From Pseudomonas oryzae (lineage in GTDB: Bacteria; Pseudomonadota; Gammaproteobacteria; Pseudomonadales; Pseudomonadaceae), in assembly GCF_900104805.1 (NCBI RefSeq), contig NZ_LT629751.1, positions 4,052,501 through 4,116,500 on the forward strand: a DNA stretch of 64,000 nt, read 5' to 3'. This document shows positions 1-8,247 of this stretch, piece by piece. The notes beneath the pieces were generated by a model that had not been told where the DNA came from, did no database searches, and worked only from the letters and a program-made list of their open reading frames with translations. The stretch's first letter is position 1; each line of letters starts with the position of its first letter. The position numbers and the translations under genes were made by a program.

Positions 1-104
1 CTGCTCATGGGCGAAATGCATGGTCGCTCTCGTCTGCGCCGGGGCGCACGGGCTCCTCCCGCCGGGTGGGGGGAAGCGTTCATCGGTTGCCGCACGGGGC
101 GGCG

Positions 105-287
105 TCAGTGGGTGGCGATGAAACGGCGACGAGACGCGGGAGGCCGGGCGTGGCGGCAGTGAAACAGCGCCCAGAAGGCGAGGATGGCGTTGAGGAAGGG
201 GTTGAGCCACGCCGCCACGAACACGGCCCGGCGCCGCAGGGTGGCGGCGAGACGGAGCGGGCTGAGGTTTAGCGTGGTCAGGGACAT
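105..287 (-). CDS. Possible small hydrophobic protein (60 aa), unrecognised
   Basis: This open frame encodes 60 residues with one hydrophobic stretch at about residues 21-43 (AVFVAAWLNPFLNAILAFWA), flanked by arginine-rich ends, as in a single-pass membrane peptide. A sigma-70-like element (TTGCGG, 17 bp, TAGATT at 316-344) lies just upstream, but no Shine-Dalgarno sequence is evident before the ATG at 287. I do not recognise the family. In DNA this GC-rich, spurious frames are common, so it is only a candidate. Confidence 0.3.
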   Translation of the reverse strand: MSLTTLNLSPLRLAATLRRRAVFVAAWLNPFLNAILAFWALFHCRHARPPASRRRFIATH

Positions 288-315
288 GAGCTGGCTGAAG
301 GACCGGGATGCATTG

Positions 316-344
316 AATCTAGGTGGGTTCGGGCTTGCCCGCAA
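316..344 (-). promoter_or_regulatory. Possible sigma-70 promoter for the small ORF
   Basis: On the minus strand TTGCGG (339-344) and TAGATT (316-321) are separated by 17 bp and point toward the ORF starting at 287. This is seen by eye only. Confidence 0.3.
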
Positions 345-545
345 TAGCGCATGTGCATTTTGTTGCACAGCCTGCCCGGGTTTCCGCCACGCCTGCCTCT
401 CCGGCTTGCGAGCGGAGCCCGCCCGGCGGCGTGGCCACAGGTTATGCTCCCCGTGCTGCCGGCCGGCTCTTGTGCCAGGTACCGGAAAGCCCCGGGCGAC
501 TCTGGGGCGCGTCCGGCAGGGACAGTCCCCTTTTCAGGAGAAAGC

Positions 546-1055
546 ATGGATATCTTCAAGTCGCGTTCCGCGGTCGTGCTGCTCACCGGCCTGGTGCTGG
601 CGGCCGGCTCGCCGGCCCTGCTGGCCGAGCCCAGGGGCAAGGACGAGCACCCGCAGCAGATGCACTCGCCGCAACAGGGCAAGGGCAACCAGGGGCAGAA
701 AGGCGCCGCGCCCCAGGGGCACCAGCCGCAGAACGGCAAGCCGGCCAGCGGCGGGCCGTCCCGCCATGACGGCCATGGCGATTTCCGGGTCGACAGCGAG
801 CGCATCCGTGTGACCATCGGCGACAACCGCGCGTACTGGAATCCGGGCAAGCCGTTGCCGCCGGGCATCCGCAACAACCTGCAGCGCGGCAAGCCGCTGC
901 CGCCGGGGATCGCCAGGCAGCAGCTGGACCGTCGCCTAGTCAGCCGTCTGCCCTACCACGAGGGGCACGAGTGGGTGCGGGTGGGGACCGACCTGGTGCA
1001 GGTGTCGATTTCCACCGGGCTGATCAACGCGGTGCTGAACGACATGTTCAACTGA
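546..1055 (+). CDS. RcnB/CigR-family exported protein
   Basis: The 169-residue protein starts at the ATG at 546, after a CAGGAG ribosome site. It has a Sec-type signal peptide (about residues 1-24, ending ALLA), then a low-complexity Gln/Gly/Lys/His-rich linker. The C-terminal domain carries two copies of a GKPLPPGI motif and ends with an HEWVRVG-DLVQVSISTGLI segment. This layout is typical of RcnB/CigR-like periplasmic or inner-membrane proteins. Family members have been linked to metal homeostasis or virulence-gene control, but the biochemical role here is unknown. It appears monocistronic and is followed 99 bp later by dgkA. Confidence 0.85.
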   Translation: MDIFKSRSAVVLLTGLVLAAGSPALLAEPRGKDEHPQQMHSPQQGKGNQGQKGAAPQGHQPQNGKPASGGPSRHDGHGDFRVDSERIRVTIGDNRAYWNPGKPLPPGIRNNLQRGKPLPPGIARQQLDRRLVSRLPYHEGHEWVRVGTDLVQVSISTGLINAVLNDMFN

Positions 1056-1154
1056 CGCGCACAGGCCGGGGTCTGCGTGCCCCGGCTTTTTGCTGCCGGT
1101 CGCGGTGCCGGTGGCTACCCTTGCATGACAGGAGTCAGGCGAAGGAGGCGGGGG

Positions 1155-1511
1155 ATGAAGGGACAGCCGTTCATCAGGCGCGTGGGTTTTGCCCTGCACG
1201 GGCTGCGCCTGGCGGTGCAGCGCGAAGGCAGCCTGCGCACCCATCTGCTGGCCACCACGGCGGTGCTGGTTCTGCTGCTGGCGACGCGGCCGGCGCCGCT
1301 GTGGTGGGCGCTGCTGGCGCTGGCGGTCGGGCTGGTGCTGGTGGCCGAGCTGGTCAACAGCGCGCTGGAGGCGCTGATCGACCACCTGCATCCCGAGCGT
1401 CATCCGGAGATCGGCGCGGCCAAGGACATCGCCGCCGGCGCGGCGCTGGTGGCCAGCGGCATCGCCGTGGTGGTGGGAGTGGCCTTCGGGCTGGACTGGC
1501 TGGCGGGCTGA
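1155..1511 (+). CDS. dgkA: Diacylglycerol kinase
   Basis: This 118-residue integral membrane kinase phosphorylates diacylglycerol to phosphatidic acid, recycling the lipid released by membrane-derived oligosaccharide and LPS modification. Three hydrophobic segments are visible (about residues 31-48, 50-63 and 92-115). The family signature AELVNSALEALIDHLHPE...AKDIAAGA lies at about residues 60-95. Upstream ATGs in frame are possible, but the ATG at 1155 follows AAGGAGG (1142-1148) and gives the usual family length, about 120 residues. Confidence 0.93.
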   Translation: MKGQPFIRRVGFALHGLRLAVQREGSLRTHLLATTAVLVLLLATRPAPLWWALLALAVGLVLVAELVNSALEALIDHLHPERHPEIGAAKDIAAGAALVASGIAVVVGVAFGLDWLAG

Positions 1512-1575
1512 GGCGCGCGTGCAGAGACGCCTGAATTCAGAAAGCCGAACAAGGTGTCGGGCTGGCGGCGCGGAC

Positions 1576-1601
1576 AAAAAGACGCCGGCTTGTGGCCGGC
1601 G
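1576..1601 (-). terminator. Rho-independent terminator of the paaA-Z unit
   Basis: On the minus strand a 7-bp stem (CGCCGGC/GCCGGCG, 1583-1601) is followed by TC and five T residues (plus-strand A run 1576-1580). It lies about 175 bp beyond the paaZ stop and would end transcription of that unit. The rest of 1512-1774 holds no gene that I can support. Confidence 0.7.
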
Positions 1602-1774
1602 CGGAGAGACAGATCTGGAGTCCAACCGAAACGCTGCCGGGAGGCAGCGCGAGGGGCTTGGGGCGGGCCGAGGAACGGGCCCCGCTTGTGGCGGAACGCC
1701 GGCCCTGGGCCGCGCCGCAAACCGTCCTGGGGTGACGCCGCGCCGGTGGGGCGCGGCGAAGTCTTGCGAAGGGC

Positions 1775-3811
1775 TCAGCCGCGCTTGGCCACCAGGGTCA
1801 GGATGTCGTAGCTGGCCACCAACTCGCCGTTCTGGTTGGTGACTTCCACGTCCCAGGCCACCACGCCCTGCGGGGTGCCGAGGCTGGACTGCTTGCCCTG
1901 GTCGATCTTGCGCTTGCAGGTCAGGCGCGCCTGGATGGTGTCGCCGATGCCCACCGGGCTGACGAAGCGCAGGGTGTCGAGGCCGTAGTTGGCCAGCACC
2001 GGGCCGACGCCGGGGGAGACGAACAGGCCGGCGGCCGCCGACAGCACGAAGTAGCCGTGGGCGATGCGCTTGCCGAACTGCGATTCCTTGGCGGCGATCT
2101 CGTCGAAGTGCATGTAGAAGTGGTCGCCCGACAGGCAGCCGAAGTTGACCAGGTCAGCCTCGGTGACGGTGCGGCGGTGGGTCAGCAGCGACTCGCCGAT
2201 CTGCAGGTCCTCGAAGTGGCGACGGAACGGGTGCACTTCGGTCTCGATGACCTTGGCGCCGCGCACGTACTCGCCGGTGATGGCGCTGAGCATGGTCGGC
2301 GAACCCTGCACCGCGGTGCGCTGCAGGTAGTGCTTGACCGCGCGGATGCCGCCCAGCTCCTCGCCACCACCGGCGCGGCCGGGGCCGCCGTGCTTGAGCA
2401 TCGGCAGCGGCGAGCCGTGGCCGGTGGATTCCTTGGCGGCCTCGGCGTCCAGCACGTGCACGCGGCCGTGCCAGGCGGCGGCGGCCGGCACCACCTGGGC
2501 GGCGACGCGCGGATCCTTGGTGACCAGGGTGGAGACCAGGCTGCCCTTGCCGCGGGCGGCCAGGGCCAGGGCCTCGTCGATCTCGGCGTAGCCCATCAGG
2601 GTGCTGACCGGGCCGAAGGCCTCGATGTCGTGGGCGCCGCCGGTGGCGTGCGGATCGCGGCTCTTCAGCAGGGTCGGGGCGAAGAACGCGCCCTCGGCGA
2701 CGTTGTCACCGACGAACTGCGCCTCGCCGCGGAACAGCAGCTCGCTGCTGGCGAGCAGGGCGTCGACGCGGCCGGAGACGTCGTCGAACTGGTCGTGGGA
2801 GGCCAGCGCGCCCATCTTCACGCCTTCCTTGCTCGGGTCGCCGACCACCACCTTGGCCAGGCGCGCGGCCAGGCGCTCGGCGACGGCGTCGATGCGGCTC
2901 TCGGGGACGATGATGCGGCGGATCGCGGTGCACTTCTGGCCGGCCTTGACCGTCATCTCGCGGGCGACTTCCTTGACGAACAGCTCGAACTCCTCGTCGT
3001 CCGGGGTCACGTCCGGGGCGAGGATCGCGCAGTTCAGCGAGTCGGCCTCGGCGTTGAACGGGATCGAGTTGCGGATCAGGTTGGGGTGCACGCGCAGCTT
3101 GGCGGCGGTGTCGGCCGAGCCGGTGAAGGTCACCACGTCCGGGCCTTCCAGACGGTCGAGCAGGTCGCCGGTGCTGCCGACGATCAGTTGCAGGCTGCCC
3201 TCGGGCAGCAGGCCGGATTCGTGCATCAGGCGCACGCAGGCCTCGGTAACGTAGCTGGTCGCGGTGGCCGGCTTGACGATGCACGGCATGCCGGCGAGGA
3301 AGGTCGGCGCGAACTTCTCCAGCATGCCCCAGATCGGGAAGTTGAAGGCGTTGATGTGCACGGCCAGGCCGCCGCGCGGCACCAGGATGTGGGTGCCGGC
3401 GAAGTGGTTCTGCTTGCCCAGCGGGATGGCCGGGCCTTCGTGGACCAGGTTGCCGGAGGGCAGCTCGCGGGTGCCCATGCTGGCGTAGGCGAACAGGGTG
3501 CCGGCGCCGCCCTCGATGTCGATCCAGCTGTCCATGCGGGTCGCACCGCTGTGGTGGCTGATCGCGTAGAGCTGTTCCTTGCGTTCCATCAGGTACTTGC
3601 CGAGCGCCTTGAGGATCTGCGCGCGGCTCTGGAAATCGAGCTTCAGCAGCGCCGGAGTACCGCTCTGGCGGGCGAAGCTGACCGCCTCGGCGAAGTCGAG
3701 CTTGTCGGCGTGGGTGTGGGCGACGATCTGGCCGTCGATGGCGCTCTTCAGCGCCTGGGCGGCGTCGGCGCCGATCCAGCGGCCGCCGATGAAACTTTGC
3801 AGGGTGGTCAT
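1775..3811 (-). CDS. paaZ: Oxepin-CoA hydrolase / 3-oxo-5,6-dehydrosuberyl-CoA semialdehyde dehydrogenase
   Basis: This is the bifunctional ring-opening enzyme of aerobic phenylacetate degradation (678 residues; the E. coli enzyme is about the same length). The N-terminal aldehyde dehydrogenase domain (about residues 1-520) has Glu255 and the nucleophile Cys294 in the GQKCTAIRR motif. The C-terminal MaoC-like hydratase domain (about 540-678) carries [11 protein letters not shown]. The hydratase half opens the oxepin-CoA ring, and the dehydrogenase half oxidises the resulting aldehyde before it can cyclise. The ATG at 3811 follows a good AGGAG site; a longer frame upstream lacks one. A 142-bp palindromic repeat lies between paaE and this gene. 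Confidence 0.97.
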   Translation of the reverse strand: MTTLQSFIGGRWIGADAAQALKSAIDGQIVAHTHADKLDFAEAVSFARQSGTPALLKLDFQSRAQILKALGKYLMERKEQLYAISHHSGATRMDSWIDIEGGAGTLFAYASMGTRELPSGNLVHEGPAIPLGKQNHFAGTHILVPRGGLAVHINAFNFPIWGMLEKFAPTFLAGMPCIVKPATATSYVTEACVRLMHESGLLPEGSLQLIVGSTGDLLDRLEGPDVVTFTGSADTAAKLRVHPNLIRNSIPFNAEADSLNCAILAPDVTPDDEEFELFVKEVAREMTVKAGQKCTAIRRIIVPESRIDAVAERLAARLAKVVVGDPSKEGVKMGALASHDQFDDVSGRVDALLASSELLFRGEAQFVGDNVAEGAFFAPTLLKSRDPHATGGAHDIEAFGPVSTLMGYAEIDEALALAARGKGSLVSTLVTKDPRVAAQVVPAAAAWHGRVHVLDAEAAKESTGHGSPLPMLKHGGPGRAGGGEELGGIRAVKHYLQRTAVQGSPTMLSAITGEYVRGAKVIETEVHPFRRHFEDLQIGESLLTHRRTVTEADLVNFGCLSGDHFYMHFDEIAAKESQFGKRIAHGYFVLSAAAGLFVSPGVGPVLANYGLDTLRFVSPVGIGDTIQARLTCKRKIDQGKQSSLGTPQGVVAWDVEVTNQNGELVASYDILTLVAKRG

Positions 3812-3910
3812 CAGGGAATCTCCTGAAGCAAGGCAGAACGGGCGGTCATGGCCGCCCGTGATTGTTCTGTCCTGCGGCGCCACGCTGGCGCCGCAGGGGA
3901 TAAAGTCGCC

Positions 3911-4052
3911 AGAGCCTGCCCACGACCTCGCGAGCTAGAGCCAGGCAAGGCGGAATCGGTTGAGGAAGCGGAGTTTGCTGGCTGCAAATGAGCATTCCGA
4001 AACCGATTCCAACGCCGCCTGGCCGACGCGCAGCAGGTCGTGGGCTGGCTCT
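3911..4052. repeat. MITE-like imperfect palindromic repeat
   Basis: This 142-bp element has terminal inverted repeats (AGAGCCTGCCCACGACCT at 3911-3928 against AGGTCGTGGGCTGGCTCT at 4035-4052, one mismatch). Inner arms also pair (CCAGGCAAGGCGG and AATCGGTT against AACCGATT and GCCGCCTGG). The centre (about 3963-3998) is not palindromic. It carries no ORF and reaches the first base of the paaE stop codon. The structure fits a small non-autonomous mobile element or large REP-like sequence. I recall similar elements between Pseudomonas genes but cannot search for them. Confidence 0.75.
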
Positions 4053-5137
4053 CAGAGCTGGTCGAAGTCCAGCACAACCTCGTCGCTGACCGGGAAGGCC
4101 TGGCAGGACAGCACGTAGCCGGCGGCCACCTCGTAGTCCTCCAGCGCGAAGTTGGCATCCATCTCCACCTCGCCCTTGACCACCTTGCACTTGCAGGTCG
4201 AGCACACGCCGGCCTTGCACGAGTAGGGCAGCTCCATGCCGTGGGCGTTGCCGGCGTCGAGCAGGCTCTGGGTGTTGCGCGCCAGGTCGAAGCTCATGCT
4301 GCGGCCGTCGCTGGTCACGGTGACGTGGCTGACCGCGCCGCCGACCCTGGCCGCGGCCTCGCGGGCGGCACGCTTCTCGGCGGCGGCGCCCGGGGTGCCG
4401 GCGGTGAACAGCTCGAAGTGGATGCGCTCGTTGATCAGGTCGTGGCGGCGCAGGGCGTCGCGCACGCACTCGGTCATCTCCACCGGGCCGCAGATGAAGG
4501 CGGCGTCGAGGTTCGGCACGTCCAGCCAGCGGGAGAACAGCGCGTCGCACTTGGCAGCGTCGATGCGGCCGTTGTACAGGTCGATGTCCTGCTGCTCGCG
4601 GCTGAACACGAAGATCAGGTTGAGGCGGTCGAGGTACTGGTTCTTCAGGTCCTCGAGCTGCTCGCGGAAGATGGTGCTGGCGCTGGAGCGGTTGCCGTAG
4701 ATCAGGGTGAAGCGGCTGTCCGGTTCGGTTTCCAGGGTGGTCTTGACGATCGACATGATCGGCGTGATGCCGCTGCCGGCGGCCACCGCCAGGTAGTTGC
4801 CGGCGCGCGCCGGATCCAGCGGGATGGAGAAGTGGCCGGCCGGCGGCATCACTTCCAGGGTCGCGCCGGCCTTGAGCTGGTCGTTGGCGAAGTTGGAGAA
4901 CAGGCCGCCGTCCACGCGCTTGATTGCCACGCGCAGGTCGTCCTCGCTCACCGCGCTGCAGATCGAGTAGGTGCGGCGCACTTCCTCGCCGTCGATCTGG
5001 GTGCGCATCACCAGGTGCTGGCCCTGGGTGTAGTGGAAGCTGTCCCTGAGCTCGGCGGGCACGGTGAAGGCCACGGACACCGTGTCGCGGGTTTCCGGGC
5101 GCACTTCGCGGATGGTCAGCGTATGGAACTTGCTCAT
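4052..5137 (-). CDS. paaE: Phenylacetyl-CoA epoxidase reductase subunit
   Basis: This 361-residue NADPH-dependent reductase passes electrons to the PaaAC oxygenase. It has an FAD-binding ferredoxin-reductase module (RRTYS at about 54-58), an NADP-binding module (GSGITP at 121-126) and a C-terminal plant-type 2Fe-2S ferredoxin domain. The cluster ligands are probably Cys307, Cys312, Cys315 and Cys345. The start at 5137 follows GGAG, and an AANAANAA motif sits directly before the ATG. It is 43 bp downstream of paaD in the paaABCDE unit. Confidence 0.97.
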   Translation of the reverse strand: MSKFHTLTIREVRPETRDTVSVAFTVPAELRDSFHYTQGQHLVMRTQIDGEEVRRTYSICSAVSEDDLRVAIKRVDGGLFSNFANDQLKAGATLEVMPPAGHFSIPLDPARAGNYLAVAAGSGITPIMSIVKTTLETEPDSRFTLIYGNRSSASTIFREQLEDLKNQYLDRLNLIFVFSREQQDIDLYNGRIDAAKCDALFSRWLDVPNLDAAFICGPVEMTECVRDALRRHDLINERIHFELFTAGTPGAAAEKRAAREAAARVGGAVSHVTVTSDGRSMSFDLARNTQSLLDAGNAHGMELPYSCKAGVCSTCKCKVVKGEVEMDANFALEDYEVAAGYVLSCQAFPVSDEVVLDFDQL

Positions 5138-5138
5138 C

Positions 5139-5146
5139 TTGTTATT
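5139..5146 (-). promoter_or_regulatory. Crc/Hfq-type motif at the paaE start
   Basis: The mRNA reads AAUAACAA between the GGAG element and the paaE start codon, matching the AANAANAA pattern bound by Hfq-Crc in Pseudomonas. Confidence 0.45.
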
Positions 5147-5180
5147 CTCCAGGCCCGCGTCGCGGCGGTGGGCGAGCCGT

Positions 5181-5780
5181 TCAGATGCACTTGAAATAGT
5201 CGAAGGGCTCCAGGCAGGAGCGGCAACGGTACAGGGCCTTGCAGGCGGTGGACCCGAACTGGCTGACCACCTCGGTGTCGTGGCTGCCGCAGTGCGGGCA
5301 GCTGATCTCGTCCTTCTCGCCGAGCAGGCTGCGCTTGCTGCTGCTGCCGGACGGCGGGGCGATGCCGAAGGCGCGCAGGCGCTCGCGGCCCTGCTCGCTG
5401 ATCCAGTCGGTGGTCCAGGCCGGCGCCAGGCGGCGCTCGATGCGCGGGGCGCGGAAGCCGGCGCGCTCCAGGGCCTTGCTCACCTCGTTCTCGATCAGCT
5501 CGGTGGCCGGGCAGCCGGAGTAGGTCGGCGTCACGGCCACCTGCAGGTGGCCGTCGACCCAGGCGACGTCGCGGATGATGCCGAGGTCGATCACGCTGAC
5601 CACCGGCACCTCCGGGTCCATCACCTGCTCCAGCACCTGCCAGGCGCGCGGCAGGTCGGACTCGTCCGCCGCGCGGGCGCCGCCGTCGGAGGCGATCAGC
5701 CCGGAGGGCTGATCGCTGCTGCCCATGCCGGCGACGGGGCTGCCGCCGAACAGGGCGTCGAGCTCGGAATCTTTGCTCAT
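5181..5780 (-). CDS. paaD: Phenylacetyl-CoA epoxidase assembly subunit PaaD
   Basis: This 199-residue DUF59/MIP18-type protein (PaaJ in older E. coli naming) is thought to mature the metal centre of the epoxidase complex. The DUF59 domain spans about residues 43-135 (DPEVPVVSVIDLGIIRDV, then SGCPATELIE). A C-terminal zinc-ribbon-like region has a CPHCG pair and CRSCLEPFDYFKC. The N-terminal 35 residues are a Gly/Ser-rich extension of uncertain value. The ATG at 5780 follows GGAGGAG; the frame extends further upstream without a better site. It lies 34 bp after paaC. Confidence 0.94.
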   Translation of the reverse strand: MSKDSELDALFGGSPVAGMGSSDQPSGLIASDGGARAADESDLPRAWQVLEQVMDPEVPVVSVIDLGIIRDVAWVDGHLQVAVTPTYSGCPATELIENEVSKALERAGFRAPRIERRLAPAWTTDWISEQGRERLRAFGIAPPSGSSSKRSLLGEKDEISCPHCGSHDTEVVSQFGSTACKALYRCRSCLEPFDYFKCI

Positions 5781-5814
5781 GGCTCCTCCGCTTGCGGTCG
5801 GTTGCGGACCGGGC

Positions 5815-6579
5815 TTACCAGGTCGCACCCGGGTAGGCGCGCTGCAGGAACTGCATCTCCGCCAGCAGGATGCCCAGGTGCTCGGTGTGCAGGCCGCGCT
5901 TGCCGTCCAGGTAGAAGTAGCTGGCCGGCTGCGGCACCGGCAGGCTGGCGGCGCCGAACACCTGCTCGACGGTGGCCTGCCAGGCGCTCGCCACGGCCTC
6001 GGCGTCGGCGGCGATGCCGGCAGTGGCCAGGCGCTGCTGGATCTCGTCGCCGGCCAGCAGGTCGCCGGTGAAGCGCCACAGCTCGTCGATGGCGGCGAGC
6101 ATGCGCTGGCGGCTTTCCTCGGTGCCGTCGCCCAGGCGCTCGACCCACTCGCCGGAGCGGCGCAGGTGGTAGGTCGCTTCCTTGAGGGCCTTGGCGGCGA
6201 TGGCGGCGATGCGCTCGTCCTTGGAGGCGGACAGCGCCTGCAGGGTGTGCAGGTGCCAGGCGTCGAACAGGAACAGCTTGGCGGTGGTCACCGCGTAGTC
6301 GCCGTTGGGCTGCTCGACCAGCAGGGTGTTGCGGAAGTCGCGCTCGTCGCGGGTGAAGGCCAACTGGTCGGCGTCGCGGCCGTCGGCCAGCAGCTCGGCG
6401 GCGTACTCGTACCAGTTGCGGGCCTGGCCGACCAGGTCGAGGGCGACGTTCATCAGCGCCATTTCCTCTTCCAGGGCCGGCGCGTGGCCGCACCACTCGC
6501 ACAGACGCTGGCCGTTGATCATGGCGTTGTCGCCGAGGCGCAGCAGGTATTCGATCAGGTCGTTCTTGTTGTCAGTCAT
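5815..6579 (-). CDS. paaC: Phenylacetyl-CoA epoxidase structural subunit PaaC
   Basis: This 254-residue ferritin-like protein pairs with PaaA in the 1,2-phenylacetyl-CoA epoxidase. Like its homologues it is all-helical and is thought to be the non-catalytic partner. The ATG at 6579 (MTDNKNDLIEYLL) is nine bases after GAGG. A GTG at 6594 in the same frame overlaps the paaB stop and is the less likely start. The length matches the family (about 250). An AACAAGAA motif covers codons 4-6. Confidence 0.96.
   Translation of the reverse strand: MTDNKNDLIEYLLRLGDNAMINGQRLCEWCGHAPALEEEMALMNVALDLVGQARNWYEYAAELLADGRDADQLAFTRDERDFRNTLLVEQPNGDYAVTTAKLFLFDAWHLHTLQALSASKDERIAAIAAKALKEATYHLRRSGEWVERLGDGTEESRQRMLAAIDELWRFTGDLLAGDEIQQRLATAGIAADAEAVASAWQATVEQVFGAASLPVPQPASYFYLDGKRGLHTEHLGILLAEMQFLQRAYPGATW
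6563..6570 (-). promoter_or_regulatory. Crc/Hfq-type motif inside the paaC start region
   Basis: AACAAGAA lies within the first codons of paaC and fits the Hfq-Crc A-rich consensus. Confidence 0.35.
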
Positions 6580-6590
6580 GACCGGCATCC

Positions 6591-6872
6591 TCACATGTGC
6601 CCGACTTCTTCGGGCAGCTCGTAGAAGCTGGCGTGACGATAGACCTTGTCCTGCGACGGGTCGAAGAACGGCTCTTTCTCGTCGCCGGCGGTGGCGGTGA
6701 TCTGCGCCGAGGGCACGACCCAGATGCTCACGCCTTCGTTGCGGCGGGTGTACAGGTCGCGGGCGCTCTCCAAGGCCATGTTGGCATCGGCGGCGTGCAC
6801 GCTGCCGACGTGCTTGTGGTTCAGGCCGTGCTTGGAGCGGACGAAGACTTCAAAAAGGATCCATTCGGACAT
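6591..6872 (-). CDS. paaB: Phenylacetyl-CoA epoxidase subunit PaaB
   Basis: This 93-residue small subunit bridges the PaaAC heterodimers of the epoxidase. The sequence opens MSEWILFEVFVRSKHGLNHKHVGS and ends with the FDPSQDKVYRHASFYELPEEV region typical of PaaB. It follows paaA by 27 bp and ends 11 bp before the paaC start, in keeping with co-translation of complex members. Confidence 0.96.
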   Translation of the reverse strand: MSEWILFEVFVRSKHGLNHKHVGSVHAADANMALESARDLYTRRNEGVSIWVVPSAQITATAGDEKEPFFDPSQDKVYRHASFYELPEEVGHM

Positions 6873-6899
6873 GGCGGGGTTCTCCGATTCAGGCGCCGA

Positions 6900-7892
6900 T
6901 CAGGCAGCGTTTTGTTTTTGTTGGCGTTTGGCGGCGTGGGCGACGGCGGCTTCGCGGACCCACTTGCCATCCTCGAGCGCCTTGCGGCGGGTGGCGATGC
7001 GTTCGCGGTTGCACGGGCCGTTGCCCTTGAGCACGTCGTAGAACTCCTGCCAGTTGATCTGGCCGAAGTCGTAGTGGCCGCGCTCCTCGTTCCACTTGAG
7101 GTCCGGGTCGGGAGCGGTGCAGCCGAGGAATTCCAGTTGCGGCACGGTCTGGTCGATGAAGCGCTGGCGCAGGTCGTCGTTGCTCATGCGCTTGATCTTC
7201 CAGGCCATCGACTGGGCGCTGTTCGGCGAGTCGGCGTCGCTCGGGCCGAACATCATCAGCGCCGGCCACCACAGGCGGTTGATGGCGTCCTGGACCATGT
7301 CCTTCTGCGCCTGGTTGCCGTGGCGCATCATGGTCAGGAGGATTTCGTAGCCCTGGCGCTGGTGGAAGCTCTCTTCCTTGCAGATGCGGATCATCGCGCG
7401 CGAGTAGGGGCCGTAGCTGGTGCGCTGCAGCACCACCTGGTTGACGATGGCGGCGCCGTCGACCAGCCAGCCCACCGCACCCATGTCGGCCCAGTTCAGG
7501 GTCGGGTAGTTGAAGATGCTCGAGTACTTGGCCTTGCCGGCGTGCAGCTTCTCGATCTCCTCGTCGCGGTCGGCGCCGAGGGTCTCCATGGCGCTGTACA
7601 GGTACATGCCGTGGCCGGCCTCGTCCTGGATCTTGGCCATCAGCTGCAGCTTGCGCTTGAGGGTCGGGGCGCGGGTGACCCAGTTGCCTTCCGGCAGCAT
7701 GCCGACGATTTCCGAGTGGGCGTGCTGGGAGATCTGGCGGATCAGGGTCTGGCGATAGGCGTCCGGCATCCAGTTCTTCGGCTCGATCTTGATCTCGGCA
7801 TCGATGCGTTCCTGGAAGGCGCGCTCCTCGGGAGACATCTCCTCGAGGCTCTTGACGCGCTTGACTCCGGTTTCGACGAGTTGTGCGTACAT
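6900..7892 (-). CDS. paaA: Phenylacetyl-CoA epoxidase catalytic subunit PaaA
   Basis: This 330-residue di-iron oxygenase subunit inserts one oxygen atom of O2 into the aromatic ring of phenylacetyl-CoA, giving the 1,2-epoxide. Iron-ligand motifs of the ferritin-like fold are visible ([16 protein letters not shown] and [14 protein letters not shown]). The frame is open upstream, but the ATG at 7892 ([13 protein letters not shown]) matches the usual start and length and follows GGAG. It heads the paaABCDE(Z) unit. An AACAAGAA motif and a TGATACA-containing palindrome lie upstream. Confidence 0.97.
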   Translation of the reverse strand: MYAQLVETGVKRVKSLEEMSPEERAFQERIDAEIKIEPKNWMPDAYRQTLIRQISQHAHSEIVGMLPEGNWVTRAPTLKRKLQLMAKIQDEAGHGMYLYSAMETLGADRDEEIEKLHAGKAKYSSIFNYPTLNWADMGAVGWLVDGAAIVNQVVLQRTSYGPYSRAMIRICKEESFHQRQGYEILLTMMRHGNQAQKDMVQDAINRLWWPALMMFGPSDADSPNSAQSMAWKIKRMSNDDLRQRFIDQTVPQLEFLGCTAPDPDLKWNEERGHYDFGQINWQEFYDVLKGNGPCNRERIATRRKALEDGKWVREAAVAHAAKRQQKQNAA

Positions 7893-7893
7893 T

Positions 7894-7901
7894 TTCTTGT
7901 T
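7894..7901 (-). promoter_or_regulatory. Crc/Hfq-type motif before paaA
   Basis: The mRNA reads AACAAGAA one base upstream of the paaA start codon, between it and the GGAG site. Hfq-Crc bound here would block ribosomes when a preferred carbon source is present. Confidence 0.5.
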
Positions 7902-7949
7902 TTCTCCAGCCGTGGTTGCAGGCAGGGCAGGGCCTGGGCGTTGAGTATT

Positions 7950-7968
7950 TGTATATGATACACAAACG
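7950..7968 (-). promoter_or_regulatory. Probable operator/promoter palindrome of paaA
   Basis: TTTGTATATGATACACAAA is a near-perfect palindrome (arms TTTGTATAT and ATACACAAA, one mismatch) in an AT-rich island 58 bp upstream of paaA. It contains the TGATACA heptamer (7958-7964) that also precedes paaF, paaN and the TRAP operon. I infer an operator, most likely for PaaX. Confidence 0.5.
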
Positions 7969-8061
7969 ATGCGCAAGAAAATATTTTCAGTGTCGCTTTG
8001 TGCCTTTTGGCGATGAGCGGGAGGGTTTTCAGAGCATCGGGAAGTGCCCGGGCGCAGGGGA

Positions 8062-8183
8062 CTCCGTAGGGTGGGTTAGGCCGCAGGCCGTAACCCGCCA
8101 ACCGGCCGCCAGGTCGGCCATGGCGATGCCTGGCGGCATCGTCGGTGGGTTACGCCGCGTTGCGGCCAGCCCACCCTACGGAG
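8062..8183. repeat. REP-type palindrome
   Basis: The outer arms CTCCGTAGGGTGGG... (8062-8085) and ...CCCACCCTACGGAG (8161-8183) pair over 14 bp and then again at GGCCGCA/TGCGGCC. Each arm also forms its own GGTGGGTTA/TAACCC hairpin. The GTAGGGTGGGT core resembles the elements at 48407-48518. Confidence 0.75.
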
Positions 8184-8207
8184 GCCGTGCGGGTGATTTG
8201 CGGGCAT

Positions 8208-8232
8208 AAAAAAGCCCCGCCGCAGCGGGGCT
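8208..8232 (-). terminator. Rho-independent terminator after paaK
   Basis: On the minus strand an 8-bp stem (AGCCCCGC/GCGGGGCT, tetraloop) is followed by six T residues, 16 bp after the paaK stop. It should end the paaF-K transcript. Confidence 0.85.
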
Positions 8233-8247
8233 CCTGGCTGGCGCCGG

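Larger units (their letters stand above)
1..545. other. Left-edge region, mostly without a clear gene
   Basis: Apart from one weak small ORF (105-287, minus) I see no convincing gene. The first 21 bases read on the minus strand as ATG plus six codons (MHFAHEQ), preceded by a GAGAG element, so a minus-strand gene may begin here and leave the window. It is too short to identify. Confidence 0.4.
7893..8247. other. paaK-paaA spacer
   Basis: This 355-bp spacer holds no gene. It contains the paaK terminator (8208-8232), a long REP-type palindrome (8062-8183) and an AT-rich stretch (about 7945-7990) that probably carries the paaA promoter and operator. It therefore splits the paa genes into two transcription units. 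Confidence 0.7.

Noticed and set aside
1-21. Start of a possible minus-strand gene (MHFAHEQ...)
   Set aside because: Only seven codons are in the window; this is too little to call a gene.
2057-3826. 589-codon plus-strand frame opposite paaZ
   Set aside because: Its product is low-complexity Gly/Ala/Val/Asp sequence mirroring paaZ codons, with no ribosome site and no recognisable family.
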